From Lentimicrobiaceae bacterium (GTDB lineage Bacteria; Bacteroidota; Bacteroidia; Bacteroidales; Lentimicrobiaceae): a stretch of DNA of 64,000 nt. The translations under genes and the position numbers were made by a program. A model generated the notes under the pieces. That model was not told the origin of the DNA. It did not search any database and was given only the letters and a program-made list of their open reading frames with translations. How positions within the stretch are numbered: the stretch's first letter is position 1; every line of letters begins with the position of its first letter. Below are positions 18,347 to 26,899 of this stretch, one piece after another. The DNA lies in NCBI GenBank assembly GCA_020636745.1, contig JACJXH010000002.1, positions 1 through 64,000 of the forward strand, given 5' to 3'.

Positions 18347-18505
18347 CGCCTTAGTTAAGCAGATTCAAGCGGACATTAATAAATACTTTTATCAACAATA
18401 AATTACTATCATGAAACCCACATGAATTGCGTTCGCTAACACATATGAAATTAGTTTTCAAACATGAGGGTTCCATCAGACCTTTAAAATTAAAATTATT
18501 TACTG

Positions 18506-19438
18506 ATGAAAAAATTACAGCATTTCTTAACTCTTTTCTTATTATGTGTCTTTGTGTTTACATCGTGCCAGAAAGATAAAGCAGAAATAAAAGACGAATC
18601 AACAAAAAACGAAGTTGCCAAAATAACCAGGCAATTGCAAATATTTAAACAAAACCTGCAATTAAAAAGTGGCGAAACCTTGCCTGCCGACAGTGCTGAA
18701 TGGTATCTGGAAGGCTTGTTAAATTATGAGCAGGCTAATAATACCCATGAATTCATTCAGATTGAGTTTTTATACGATACATTGGTATGGCCAGCAAGCA
18801 ATGGAGATATAAGCTATGAAGGCCTTCAACAGCTTTATGCATCGGTGAATGAGCTTACCCAAGCCGTGGTTCAGCAGAACGGAAATCCTGACTATACCTT
18901 CAATGTTATAGACCTTCAGTTAATTGAGCCAGAACATAAGAGCAGTGGCAAGCAACTTATAGTTGCACTTTCAGGTGGCCTTCCTGGTACCACACCAACT
19001 TATATTGGGTTTGCGACTGATGATTATTGGACAAGCGGAGGACTACAGGGAAAGTGTGATATGTATGAAGGACAATGCATTGGCCGCGATGCCACCACTG
19101 AACTTGAGTATCATTTTACATTTGCAGAAACTATCCCCGGTTATTATGTCTCGGTTAGTACTGTATCTGCCCATGCTATTGACTATGAAACAGATGATAA
19201 TCCATACGGTTATTATATGATGTGGGTTGAAAATGAGAATCATTCTAATAATTGCCTTAGCCCCGGTGAATTAAACTACTACCTGAGCAAGTGGGATTAT
19301 ATTAAAAACATAAATAAGCCTGCGAACAAAACATTTATTACTGTTAATGTCATAAATAATTGCATTGTTGGTTCAGGCAATAACTTTTATACCTATGAAT
19401 TAAAATACGGTGTAAATATTGGAAGTAACCCCAACTAA
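18506..19438 (+). CDS. Hypothetical lipoprotein
   Basis: This 310-residue protein has a lipoprotein signal (lipobox FTSC, Cys21) followed by a charged coiled-coil-prone segment (about 25-60) and a globular part of unknown fold. A cluster GKCDMYEGQCIG near residue 180 has two cysteines that could pair, and two more cysteines lie at about 249 and 287. I recognise no family. It is the first gene behind the duplicated promoter module and is followed by a strong terminator, so it is likely monocistronic. The DNA here is AT-rich relative to flanking housekeeping genes, which fits an accessory island. Confidence 0.75.
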   Translation: MKKLQHFLTLFLLCVFVFTSCQKDKAEIKDESTKNEVAKITRQLQIFKQNLQLKSGETLPADSAEWYLEGLLNYEQANNTHEFIQIEFLYDTLVWPASNGDISYEGLQQLYASVNELTQAVVQQNGNPDYTFNVIDLQLIEPEHKSSGKQLIVALSGGLPGTTPTYIGFATDDYWTSGGLQGKCDMYEGQCIGRDATTELEYHFTFAETIPGYYVSVSTVSAHAIDYETDDNPYGYYMMWVENENHSNNCLSPGELNYYLSKWDYIKNINKPANKTFITVNVINNCIVGSGNNFYTYELKYGVNIGSNPN

Positions 19439-19448
19439 ATTCACAATA

Positions 19449-19487
19449 CATCCAGGAGCTATAATTATAGCTCCTGGATGTTGTTTT
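19449..19487 (+). terminator. Strong rho-independent terminator
   Basis: A perfect 32-bp palindrome (16-bp half-sites, 19449-19464 and 19465-19480, centre AATT) followed by TTGTTTT, 10 bp after the lipoprotein stop. Confidence 0.85.
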
Positions 19488-19548
19488 GAAACCTCCAGGC
19501 AAAAATTAAGTTCACCTCAATTAATCCGACATTTGAATAATTTACAAA

Positions 19549-21039
19549 ATGAAACACAACTCTTTGTTCATTACAACGCTATTATTTCTCTTTTTTTTAC
19601 AAGCGGTCAAGGCTCAGGAAACATTTTTAAAGAAATATATTTCACCTGATGATACACACATATACAGTATTATAGAAACTGACGACAACCATCTGATTTT
19701 TTGTGGTGTTATATGGCCTAATCCCGGTAGTGGAGCAGAAATTGGGACGATGATGAGAATTTCCAATAATGGTGAATTCGTTAGCGCCAAAACCTATGAT
19801 TTGGTAAATGGAAATTCGCGTTTTGCAGAATTAATAAATTCTCCATTAACAACAGGACGCTACTTTTTAGCGGGTTATGAAGACTCAGTGTCCAGCCATA
19901 AAACATTCAATAAAGTATTTATTCATACCATTGATAATCAAATGAATATTGTAGAAAGGCGAAACTATGGTATGTGGTCGGAAAGTGCAAATTCTCCCTG
20001 GGATTTTGAAATAGTTGGTGATACCACTGCTTATATTTTATCTTTTTTCAAATACCATACATCACCGAGAGAAAACTACTCATTAATTAAGGCTGACCTA
20101 TTGAGTGACAGTTTCGTTTTTTACAAGCCGGATGACAGTATTTACAGAGCTCCTTCAAGCCTTATAATAGACGAAATCAATGAGTTGGTAAAAGTCAATT
20201 ACTGTGTATTTAACCTTACAATGTACCCATGGAACCCGGTTGCGAATATAAGTTATGATTTAACAAACGTTGAAGTCGTTATGCCAGATAATGATTTCTT
20301 TTCTCAAACAAAAATTGGTAAAAAAGACGATTCGACATATCTATTGTCAGGTGCCTTTATAGAAGATGTAGGCGTTCAAAGAGATTTGGGCGTTGCAGAA
20401 TATAATTTGCAGGATTCACTTCTTCGACAAATAAGGTTTCCTGGTGGTGCTGATTCTACAACATACCCGGGAGCTGGCAGGAAAAATATACTTGTTACAT
20501 CTGATTATATCTGGGTAATGGGATGGTACAATACGCTTGAATCTGGTTTCCCATGTCAAATGGAACAAACTTTTATTGTTTTAAACAAATTGAATTTCAA
20601 CCTCGATCTCCAGGAACAGTTATTTTATGGTGGAGATGGAATGTACTGGCCCCGGGATATTATTGAAACCAGCGATCACCATATCGTGGTAGCCGGTGAG
20701 GTTTTAGATAATCTGACTGTTCCATTTGATTGCCATTTTGATCCTTTTGTTTTGAAAGTCAATGCTGAAGGCTTAATCGTAAGCACTGATAATCCTGACC
20801 AACCGATAGCGCAGGAAGCGATCGTATTTCCTAATCCGGGTAGCGATTACCTTCAGGTAAAACTGGCTATTCAGCATAAGTCAGCCCAGATTCAACTGTT
20901 TGACATTGGAGGTCGCCTGGTGCTTGAAACTGACCTTACCAGTGATTTGCAAAGAGTTGAAACCAGCCAGCTTGGCCCCGGCACGTTTATTTACCGCATT
21001 ACTGTTTCAAACCGGATTATTGGCAGCGGAAGTGGGTGA
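19549..21039 (+). CDS. Secreted T9SS type A sorting-domain protein, C-terminus frameshifted
   Basis: This 496-residue protein has a signal peptide (1-22, cleavage near VKAQ) and a beta-rich body that is possibly a propeller, with repeated DDNHLI/SDHHIVVAGE-type segments. The T9SS type A domain starts at about residue 422 (VFPNPGSDYLQVKL). It ends in GSG, whereas its duplicated 3' copy at 25449-26121 ends in GSGKWVKQ. The cause is one missing G in GGCAGCGG(G)AAGTGG near 21030. T9SS domains normally end with a basic/aromatic strand, so this copy probably lost its proper terminus. The function of the body is unknown. Confidence 0.8.
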   Translation: MKHNSLFITTLLFLFFLQAVKAQETFLKKYISPDDTHIYSIIETDDNHLIFCGVIWPNPGSGAEIGTMMRISNNGEFVSAKTYDLVNGNSRFAELINSPLTTGRYFLAGYEDSVSSHKTFNKVFIHTIDNQMNIVERRNYGMWSESANSPWDFEIVGDTTAYILSFFKYHTSPRENYSLIKADLLSDSFVFYKPDDSIYRAPSSLIIDEINELVKVNYCVFNLTMYPWNPVANISYDLTNVEVVMPDNDFFSQTKIGKKDDSTYLLSGAFIEDVGVQRDLGVAEYNLQDSLLRQIRFPGGADSTTYPGAGRKNILVTSDYIWVMGWYNTLESGFPCQMEQTFIVLNKLNFNLDLQEQLFYGGDGMYWPRDIIETSDHHIVVAGEVLDNLTVPFDCHFDPFVLKVNAEGLIVSTDNPDQPIAQEAIVFPNPGSDYLQVKLAIQHKSAQIQLFDIGGRLVLETDLTSDLQRVETSQLGPGTFIYRITVSNRIIGSGSG

Positions 21040-21077
21040 AACAATAGCCTGATGGTGTATTTTTTTGCGGGGGCACG
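20376..21077 (+). repeat. Long direct repeat, copy 1 (3' part of T9SS gene plus downstream)
   Basis: 702 bp nearly identical to 25449-26151 (703 bp). I count under ten substitutions and one 1-bp indel by eye. It includes the 3' part of the T9SS gene and about 38 bp after the stop, ending in the short palindromic repeat. Confidence 0.9.
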
Positions 21078-21091
21078 ATATTTCGTGTCCC
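21070..21091. repeat. Short palindromic repeat (REP-like), copy 2
   Basis: GGG-g-CACGA, TATT loop, TCGTG-t-CCC. Same core as 18141-18168. It lies 30 bp after the T9SS gene stop and could also act as terminator. Confidence 0.65.
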
Positions 21092-21116
21092 TTTCACTTT
21101 CTTACGTAATAACTAT

Positions 21117-21252
21117 TTAATTCACTTTCAGCCAAACATGCACAATATTGTTGTTATATTTGTGTTCTTAAATTAAAAATCAATGAATAAATGAAATATA
21201 ATATGAAATATATAAATATATAAATATAGACTTCCTGAAGACCGGTTCAAGC
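21117..21252 (+). repeat. Duplicated upstream module with promoter, copy 2
   Basis: Matches 18219-18346, including an exact -7 box TATATTTG at 21155-21162 and the terminal GAAGACCGGTTCAAGC. It is placed upstream of the Asp-box gene array. The leader from the box to the first complete gene is about 315 nt and contains a gene fragment. Confidence 0.7.
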
Positions 21253-21296
21253 TCCCATAACTATACATTATAGAGTGGACAATTATTAAGATTTTA

Positions 21297-21465
21297 TCAT
21301 ATTTTTGGTAAGCCAATCAGAAACTTTAACATTTCAGGCAAAAAAAACCAAACATGGGACGGTACCAATAGCAATGGCATTAGGGTTAAAGATGGTTTTT
21401 ATCTGTACAATATAAGTTGCGAAAATTATTTTTCAAAGTTCAATAAATTATTAATCATTGATTAA
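21297..21465 (+). pseudogene. 3' remnant of an Asp-box T9SS gene
   Basis: About 169 bp matching the last 55 codons of the two complete genes downstream, from the GKPIRNFNISGKK segment to the same stop codon (TAA 21463-21465). It remains in frame but has no start and no signal peptide. It shows that at least one more array member once stood here and was deleted. Confidence 0.8.
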
Positions 21466-21477
21466 AAACGAGTGGTT

Positions 21478-22680
21478 ATGAAAAACATTGTGTTTTTTCT
21501 TATACTTTCCTTTCTTTTTGCACCAACGGCAAAGGCTCAAATAACGCGGGGTGCTGTATCTGGCGAACTCTTTATCTCCGGCGAATGGTATGTTGAAAAC
21601 AATAGCAATCTACATTATGCCATCTTCCACTCCTATGACAATGGGAAAAACATCTCACTTAAATACCAAAACATACCCGGCGAAATGCTAGTTGGTAATG
21701 TTATTGGCGACGCTACTCCCGGGGCAATATACAATTATGGTAATTATGAATTGTGGGTGAGTTTTGATTATGGGGAGAGTTGGACGTACAGAGAACATTT
21801 AGGCAATACCAATTATTTGAGTGGCCAAAATAGTGGAACAATTTTGAGACGAATTGGAGCAGAACTCTCAATAAGCAATGATTATGGAAGTAGTTTCGCA
21901 ATTATTACAAATCCCATAAATTGTCCAATTCGAGAACCTGGTTATAATCAAGGAGAATTTTATGGTATTAATGGAGATATCGGTATTGGTTTATTCTTAA
22001 ATCATACTCTAGATTATGCTAATACATGCACAGAAATTCCAATAGATAGCACTATAGCTTTTTGGTCTCCCAGTGGCCAGTACCCTCAATTAAGTCGGGG
22101 GACATCACCTGGTGAAATTTATCTGATCTCCTGGACACCCGAACTGCACTACAAAATATTTTATAGCGCTGATACCGGAAATACCTGGACTGAACATTTT
22201 GAATCGGATTATATCGATATTTATTACTGGGGTGTACAATTTACCGCCGGAAGGGAACCAGGATCATTTTATGTGAAGCGTGCCCGTATCAATCCTGAAG
22301 GCGACCATGTTTGGCTTTATATTGATTACAGCCATGATTACGGGAAAACTTTTACCACATTCTTCCACGACCTTGACTCAACAATAACAGGTACAATCAC
22401 TCATGTATCAGATAATATTGAATTATCAAATTATCCTAATCCATTTACTGATTATACCACCATTTCATTTGATGTTTCAGAGAACTACCGGACCCCAATG
22501 CTGAATATTTATGATATTTATGGTAAGCCCATCAGAAACTTTAACATTTCAGGCAAAAAGACTCAAATATGGGACGGTACCAATAGCAATGGCATTAGGG
22601 TTAAGGATGGTTTTTATCTGTACAATATAAGTTGCGAAAATTATTTTTCAAAGTTCAATAAATTATTAATCATTGATTAA
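21478..22680 (+). CDS. Asp-box (BNR) propeller T9SS protein, array member 1
   Basis: This 400-residue exported protein has a signal peptide (1-20, cleavage near KAQ), then repeated Asp-box motifs (S-x-D-x-G-x-[T/S]-W/F), seen as SFDYGESW, SNDYGSSF, SADTGNTW and SHDYGKTF, with SYDNGKNI degenerate. These imply a BNR/sortilin-like beta-propeller. The C-terminus (about 315-400, SNYPNPFTDYTT to KLLIID) is a T9SS type A sorting domain. ATG 21478 is preferred over an in-frame GTG 6 bp upstream. It forms a tandem array with near-identical ends and divergent middle relative to the next gene. No sialidase catalytic residues can be asserted. Binding or adhesion is a guess. Confidence 0.85.
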   Translation: MKNIVFFLILSFLFAPTAKAQITRGAVSGELFISGEWYVENNSNLHYAIFHSYDNGKNISLKYQNIPGEMLVGNVIGDATPGAIYNYGNYELWVSFDYGESWTYREHLGNTNYLSGQNSGTILRRIGAELSISNDYGSSFAIITNPINCPIREPGYNQGEFYGINGDIGIGLFLNHTLDYANTCTEIPIDSTIAFWSPSGQYPQLSRGTSPGEIYLISWTPELHYKIFYSADTGNTWTEHFESDYIDIYYWGVQFTAGREPGSFYVKRARINPEGDHVWLYIDYSHDYGKTFTTFFHDLDSTITGTITHVSDNIELSNYPNPFTDYTTISFDVSENYRTPMLNIYDIYGKPIRNFNISGKKTQIWDGTNSNGIRVKDGFYLYNISCENYFSKFNKLLIID

Positions 22681-22692
22681 AAACGGGTGGTT

Positions 22693-23928
22693 ATGAAAAG
22701 CATTGTATTATTTCTTTTGCTTGCCTTTCTTTTTGCACCAACGGCAAAGGCTCAAATAACTCGGGGTGCTGTATCTGGCGAACTCTTTATCTCCGGCGAA
22801 TGGTATGTTGAAAACAATAGCAATCTACATTATGCCATCTTCCACTCCTATGACAATGGGAAAAACATCTCACTTAAATACGAAAACATAGAAACCCCGC
22901 CACCCAGCGAAATGACAGTTGGTAAAGTTATTGGAGACGCTACTCCCGGGGCTTTATACAACTATGGTAATAATAAACTCTGGGTAAGCTTTGATTATGG
23001 GGTGAGTTGGCAATTTATGGATGGACCTTTTTCAATGCTTTATTATTTCTCAGGTTTTGCAAATGGAGAAGTATTTAAGACATGGACAAATGAATCCCTT
23101 TGGCAAGTAGAATTGTATAGAAGTGAAAATTTTGGATTGTCTTTTGAATTAATAAATGAGTCTATAGATGTTGGTTTATTAGAAGTTGGCAATTTTGATG
23201 GTGAAATTTATGGACTATCAGGAAGTGCAGGGACTGGATATAATTTACATTTTAGCACTAATTATGGTGTAAGTTTCATTGAAACTCCAATTGATAGTAC
23301 TGTTGCATTTTGGGCACCAAGTGGTCAATTTCCAGAAATCAGCAGAGGGACAGCGCCAGGTGAAATATATCTGGTCTCATGGACGCCCGAACTGCACTAC
23401 AAAATATTCTACAGCGTTGATACCGGTAATACCTGGATAGAAAAATATGAATCGGATTATATCGATATTTATTACTGGGGTTTACAATTTACCGCAGGTA
23501 GGGAACCCGGCTCATTTTATGTGATGCGTGCCCGTATCAATCCGGAAGGCGACCATGTTTGGCTTTATATTGATTACAGCCATGATTACGGGAAAACTTT
23601 TACCACATTCTTCCACGACCTTGACTCAACAATAACAGGTACAATCACTCATGTATCAGATAATATTGAATTATCAAATTATCCTAATCCATTTACTGAT
23701 TATACTACCATTTCATTTGATGTTTCAGAAAACTACAGGAATCCAATGCTGAATATTTATGATATTTATGGTAAGCCAATCAGAAACTTTAACATTTCAG
23801 GCAAAAAGACTCAAATATGGGACGGTACCAATTTTAATGGTATTAAGGTTAAGGATGGTTTTTATCTTTACAATATAAGTTGCGAAAATTATTTTTCAAA
23901 GTTCAATAAATTATTAATCATTGATTAA
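22693..23928 (+). CDS. Asp-box (BNR) propeller T9SS protein, array member 2
   Basis: This 411-residue paralogue starts 12 bp after the previous stop and has the same design: signal peptide, Asp-boxes (SFDYGVSW, SENFGLSF, STNYGVSF, SVDTGNTW, SHDYGKTF) and T9SS type A domain. Residues about 24-60 and the last about 200 are almost identical to array member 1. Residues about 95-190 are largely unrelated. A block around ENIETPPPSE to SFDYGVSW is instead nearly identical to the third, truncated member. This patchwork indicates gene conversion among array members. Confidence 0.85.
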   Translation: MKSIVLFLLLAFLFAPTAKAQITRGAVSGELFISGEWYVENNSNLHYAIFHSYDNGKNISLKYENIETPPPSEMTVGKVIGDATPGALYNYGNNKLWVSFDYGVSWQFMDGPFSMLYYFSGFANGEVFKTWTNESLWQVELYRSENFGLSFELINESIDVGLLEVGNFDGEIYGLSGSAGTGYNLHFSTNYGVSFIETPIDSTVAFWAPSGQFPEISRGTAPGEIYLVSWTPELHYKIFYSVDTGNTWIEKYESDYIDIYYWGLQFTAGREPGSFYVMRARINPEGDHVWLYIDYSHDYGKTFTTFFHDLDSTITGTITHVSDNIELSNYPNPFTDYTTISFDVSENYRNPMLNIYDIYGKPIRNFNISGKKTQIWDGTNFNGIKVKDGFYLYNISCENYFSKFNKLLIID

Positions 23929-23939
23929 AACGAGTGGTT

Positions 23940-24277
23940 ATGAAAAACATCGTGTTTTTTCTTGTACTTTCCTTTCTTTTTGCACCAACGGCAAAAGCTC
24001 AAATAACCCGAGGAGCTACTGCGGGAGAAATCTATATCTCTGGCGAATGGTATCTTGAAAACCACAGTATTTTACATTATGCAATTTTCCATTCCAATGA
24101 CAATGGCCAAAACATCTCACTTAAATACGAAAACATAGAAACCCCGCCACCCAGCGAAATGACAGTTGGTAAAGTTATTGGAGACGCTACTCCCGGGGCT
24201 TTATACAACTATGGTAATAATAAACTTTGGGTAAGCTTTGATTATGGGGTGAGTTGGCAATATATTGAAACTGTTAA
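23940..24277 (+). pseudogene. Asp-box T9SS gene, array member 3, truncated by IS3 element
   Basis: The 5' 113 codons of a third array member are kept: signal peptide (like member 1), a diverged first block, then a block of about 140 bp nearly identical to member 2. The open frame runs three more codons into the insertion element before a stop at 24285-24287. No T9SS domain remains, so any product could not be secreted through T9SS. Its missing 3' part is not found on the other side of the element, where a piece of a different gene sits instead. Confidence 0.85.
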
Positions 24278-25440
24278 GATGGTCTAATCCTTTTGGACAG
24301 TATTTTATACAAATATAATTGTTATTATTACGAGGTCAGACCATAACTCCCATGATTTGTTGATAACTCATGCAACCTCCTGAAGCCTTATTTGGCGCAC
24401 ATCCCCGATAGAGGAATGGTCCGTTTTGGTATAATATGAATAAACTGTTTACAAACATTGTGTAGTTCACCACCAGTTTCAGGCCCAAGTAAATCTTATC
24501 ATATTTTATGGTGCGGAAGACGTTCAATCAAAACATTATCTGTGGCTCTCCTTTTCCATCCATTGATAGATGAACTGTTTCGGCCCTTCACGAAATTCAC
24601 GTATTCATCAGAGGTAAACTGGCTACCCTGGTCGAATTGATAATCTCAGGCTTGCCATATTCTGCTACCATGCGCTAATGTATTACAACCATTCCGCTTC
24701 CATGGTATTCGTAAGCTCCAGCCTACAATAAATCGGCTATAAATATCCATGATTGCCAACAATACACCTTTAGGCATAGGTATGTAGTGATATCCAGTGA
24801 CCATACCTGATTGGGTCGGTAATTTTTCAGATTGCGCAACAGATATGGGTATTTGTACTAAGGATCTGATATCGTTGTACGTGGCAGGCAATAAACCGTT
24901 TTCAAGCGCATGATACGCATTAAACTCCGGACATGAGCGACCAATTGTAAACTTCGGCTCTTGGCCATTCTGGGTTCGGTTGGTCTTCAGTATCGTTCCT
25001 GCATAATCCCAAGCAAGATCATGAAGCTTTTGTGGGTCTATAATAAGCGTACTGCACAACAACCATGAATACTCATCGACTGTCACCGGTTTCTTACTCC
25101 TTGGCATTTCCAACGGAATCATAGTACCTTTTTTTAACCAGTTATTATCCACCGTCAATTGGTCGCTGAATAAGTTCTTCCTTTTCCTTTTCGAGCTTTC
25201 TGATTTGGTTCAGTTTCTTCTTTGCCACTATCAAATACTTTGGTGGCATTCAACAAAAACTCCTTCTTCAGAGACCTATCAGGTTGGGATGAATCTGTAA
25301 ATTTGAGCCAGCTCAGAGGTAGGTTTTATCTTTAATCGCTTCAATACACTTTGGTTGATTCAGCACTAAATGTTCTTCTTGATCTTTTCATAGTACAGAA
25401 ATTTTAAAGTTAGTAATTTCGTCCAGTTTACTAGACCATC
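24278..25440 (-). mobile_element. Decayed IS3-family insertion sequence
   Basis: About 1163 bp bounded by imperfect inverted ends: GATGGTCTA at 24278-24286 and TAGACCATC at 25432-25440, with further matches inside (TTGGAC / GTCCAG). It carries a degenerate two-frame IS3-type transposase on the minus strand. Typical size for the family is 1.2-1.3 kb. The flanks belong to two unrelated genes, so no target duplication is evident. Confidence 0.85.
24330..25391 (-). pseudogene. IS3-family transposase (OrfA + OrfB), multiply frameshifted
   Basis: OrfA starts at 25391 (MKRSRRTFSAE) with stops soon after. Its HTH region and WKKEFLLNATKVFDS-like segment can still be read in shifted frames. OrfB is recognisable from about 25100 down. 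QVWSLDIT and YIPMPKGVLLAIMDIYSRF carry the first two acidic positions of the DDE core in shifted frames. The NSDQGSQFT segment near 24620 and ATDNVLIERL near 24540 can be recovered only by shifting frames. Several indels make it non-functional. Confidence 0.85.
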
Positions 25441-25448
25441 ACAGAGGA

Positions 25449-26121
25449 TCAAAGAGATTTGGGTATTGCAGAATATAATTTGCAGGATTCACTTCTTCGA
25501 CAAATAAGGTTTCCTGGTGGTGCTGATTCTACAACATACCCGGGAGCTGGCAGGAAAAATATACTTGTTACATCTGATTATATCTGGGTAATGGGATGGT
25601 ACAATACGCTTGAATCTGGTTTCCCATGTCAAATGGAACAAACTTTTATTGTTTTAAACAAATTGAATTTCAACCTCGATCTCCAGGAACAGTTATTTTA
25701 TGGTGGAGATGGAATGTACTGGCCCCGGGATATTATTGAAACCAGCGATCACCATATCGTGGTAGCCGGTGAGGTTTTAGATAATCTGACTGTTCCATTT
25801 GATTGCCATTTTGATCCTTTTGTTTTGAAAGTCAATTCCGAAGGCTTAATTGTAAGCACTGATAATCCTGACCAACCGATAGCGCAGGAAGCGATAGTAT
25901 TTCCTAATCCGGGTAGCGATTACCTTCAGGTAAAACTGGCTATTCAGCATAAGTCAGCCCATATTCAACTGTTTGACATTGGAGGTCGCCTGGTGCTTGA
26001 AACTGACCTTACCAGTGATTTGCAAAGGGTTGAAACCAGCCAGCTTGGCCCCGGCACGTTTATTTACCGCATTACTGCTTCAAACCGGATTATTGGCAGC
26101 GGGAAGTGGGTGAAACAATAG
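25449..26121 (+). pseudogene. 5'-truncated duplicate of the T9SS gene at 19549
   Basis: The last 224 codons of the T9SS protein encoded at 19549-21039 are repeated here almost identically, but without signal peptide or start. Unlike the longer copy it keeps the full T9SS terminus (GSGKWVKQ). It begins 8 bp after the right end of the IS3 element. The first about 276 codons are absent. It cannot be exported, but could donate its intact 3' end to the other copy by recombination. Confidence 0.9.
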
Positions 26122-26140
26122 CCTGATGGTGTATTTTTTT

Positions 26141-26168
26141 GCGGGGGCACGGGATGTGGTGCTCCTGC
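26141..26168. repeat. Palindromic hairpin, diverged third copy of the short repeat
   Basis: GCGGGGGCAC and GTGCTCCTGC pair over 10 bp with two G-T wobbles and an 8-nt loop, followed by seven A. The left arm is shared with copy 2 through the long duplication, and the right arm differs. Confidence 0.6.
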
Positions 26169-26208
26169 AAAAAAAGCACCTGTGTCAGGGTGAACCATCA
26201 TTTCTCCT

Positions 26209-26216
26209 TAACTTTG
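26209..26216 (+). promoter_or_regulatory. Candidate -7 box for purN
   Basis: TAACTTTG, an exact TAnnTTTG match ending 18 bp before the ATG at 26235. The same octamer occurs before lnt. Confidence 0.45.
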
Positions 26217-26234
26217 CAGTTGAATTTCCTGCAA

Positions 26235-26798
26235 ATGAAAAAAATTGCCATTTTCGCCTCAGGCAGCGGAAGCAATGCCGAACATATAGCTAATTATTTT
26301 GCCAAAGGCAACATAGCGAGGGTAGAAGTCATTTATTGCAACAACCCAAAGGCTTTTGTGATTCAGAGAGCTGCCAACCTCCGCATTCCGTTGGTGCTCT
26401 TTGACCGTGAAAAGTTCTATGCAACCGAAACCATACTTCGCGACCTTAATGCCCGTAATATTGATTTGATTGTTTTGGCCGGTTTTCTATGGCTGATTCC
26501 CGAAAATATTACCCGTAATTTCAGTGAACGGATTGTAAATATTCACCCCGCTCTTCTGCCTTCCTATGGTGGCAAAGGGATGTATGGAATGATTGTTCAC
26601 AAGGCTGTGATTGATGCCGGTGAAACAGAGTCGGGCATAACCATTCATCTGATAGATGAGGTGTATGACAAAGGTAAGACCCTGCTACAGGTGAAATGCC
26701 CGGTAACCATTGACGATACGCCCGAAAGTCTGGCCCAAAAGGTGCATCAGCTGGAGTATGAACATTTTCCGAAAGTTATCGAAAAGCTTCTTCAGTAA
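26235..26798 (+). CDS. purN: Phosphoribosylglycinamide formyltransferase
   Basis: This 187-residue enzyme transfers the formyl group of 10-formyl-THF to GAR in purine synthesis. It has the N-terminal phosphate loop FASGSGSNAEHI, the catalytic segment IVNIHPALLPSYGGKGMYG (Asn and His visible), and HLIDEVYDKG with the third catalytic residue, Asp. Length is normal. I chose ATG 26235. The frame is open further upstream but those residues run through the palindromic repeat and are not family-like. It is monocistronic and marks the return to core chromosome after the island. Confidence 0.95.
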   Translation: MKKIAIFASGSGSNAEHIANYFAKGNIARVEVIYCNNPKAFVIQRAANLRIPLVLFDREKFYATETILRDLNARNIDLIVLAGFLWLIPENITRNFSERIVNIHPALLPSYGGKGMYGMIVHKAVIDAGETESGITIHLIDEVYDKGKTLLQVKCPVTIDDTPESLAQKVHQLEYEHFPKVIEKLLQ

Positions 26799-26899
26799 GG
26801 GAAGGTTTATCGCATATACGCACACAAATCTCCCTGAACTCAAAACAGATTTTTAACTTTTTGAATTCTCCATAAACCAACCCAGATATTCAGGATAAA

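Noticed and set aside
21478..23928. Repeats in the Asp-box array as a CRISPR or VNTR
   Set aside because: The repeated units are whole genes over 1 kb with coding constraint, not short spaced repeats.
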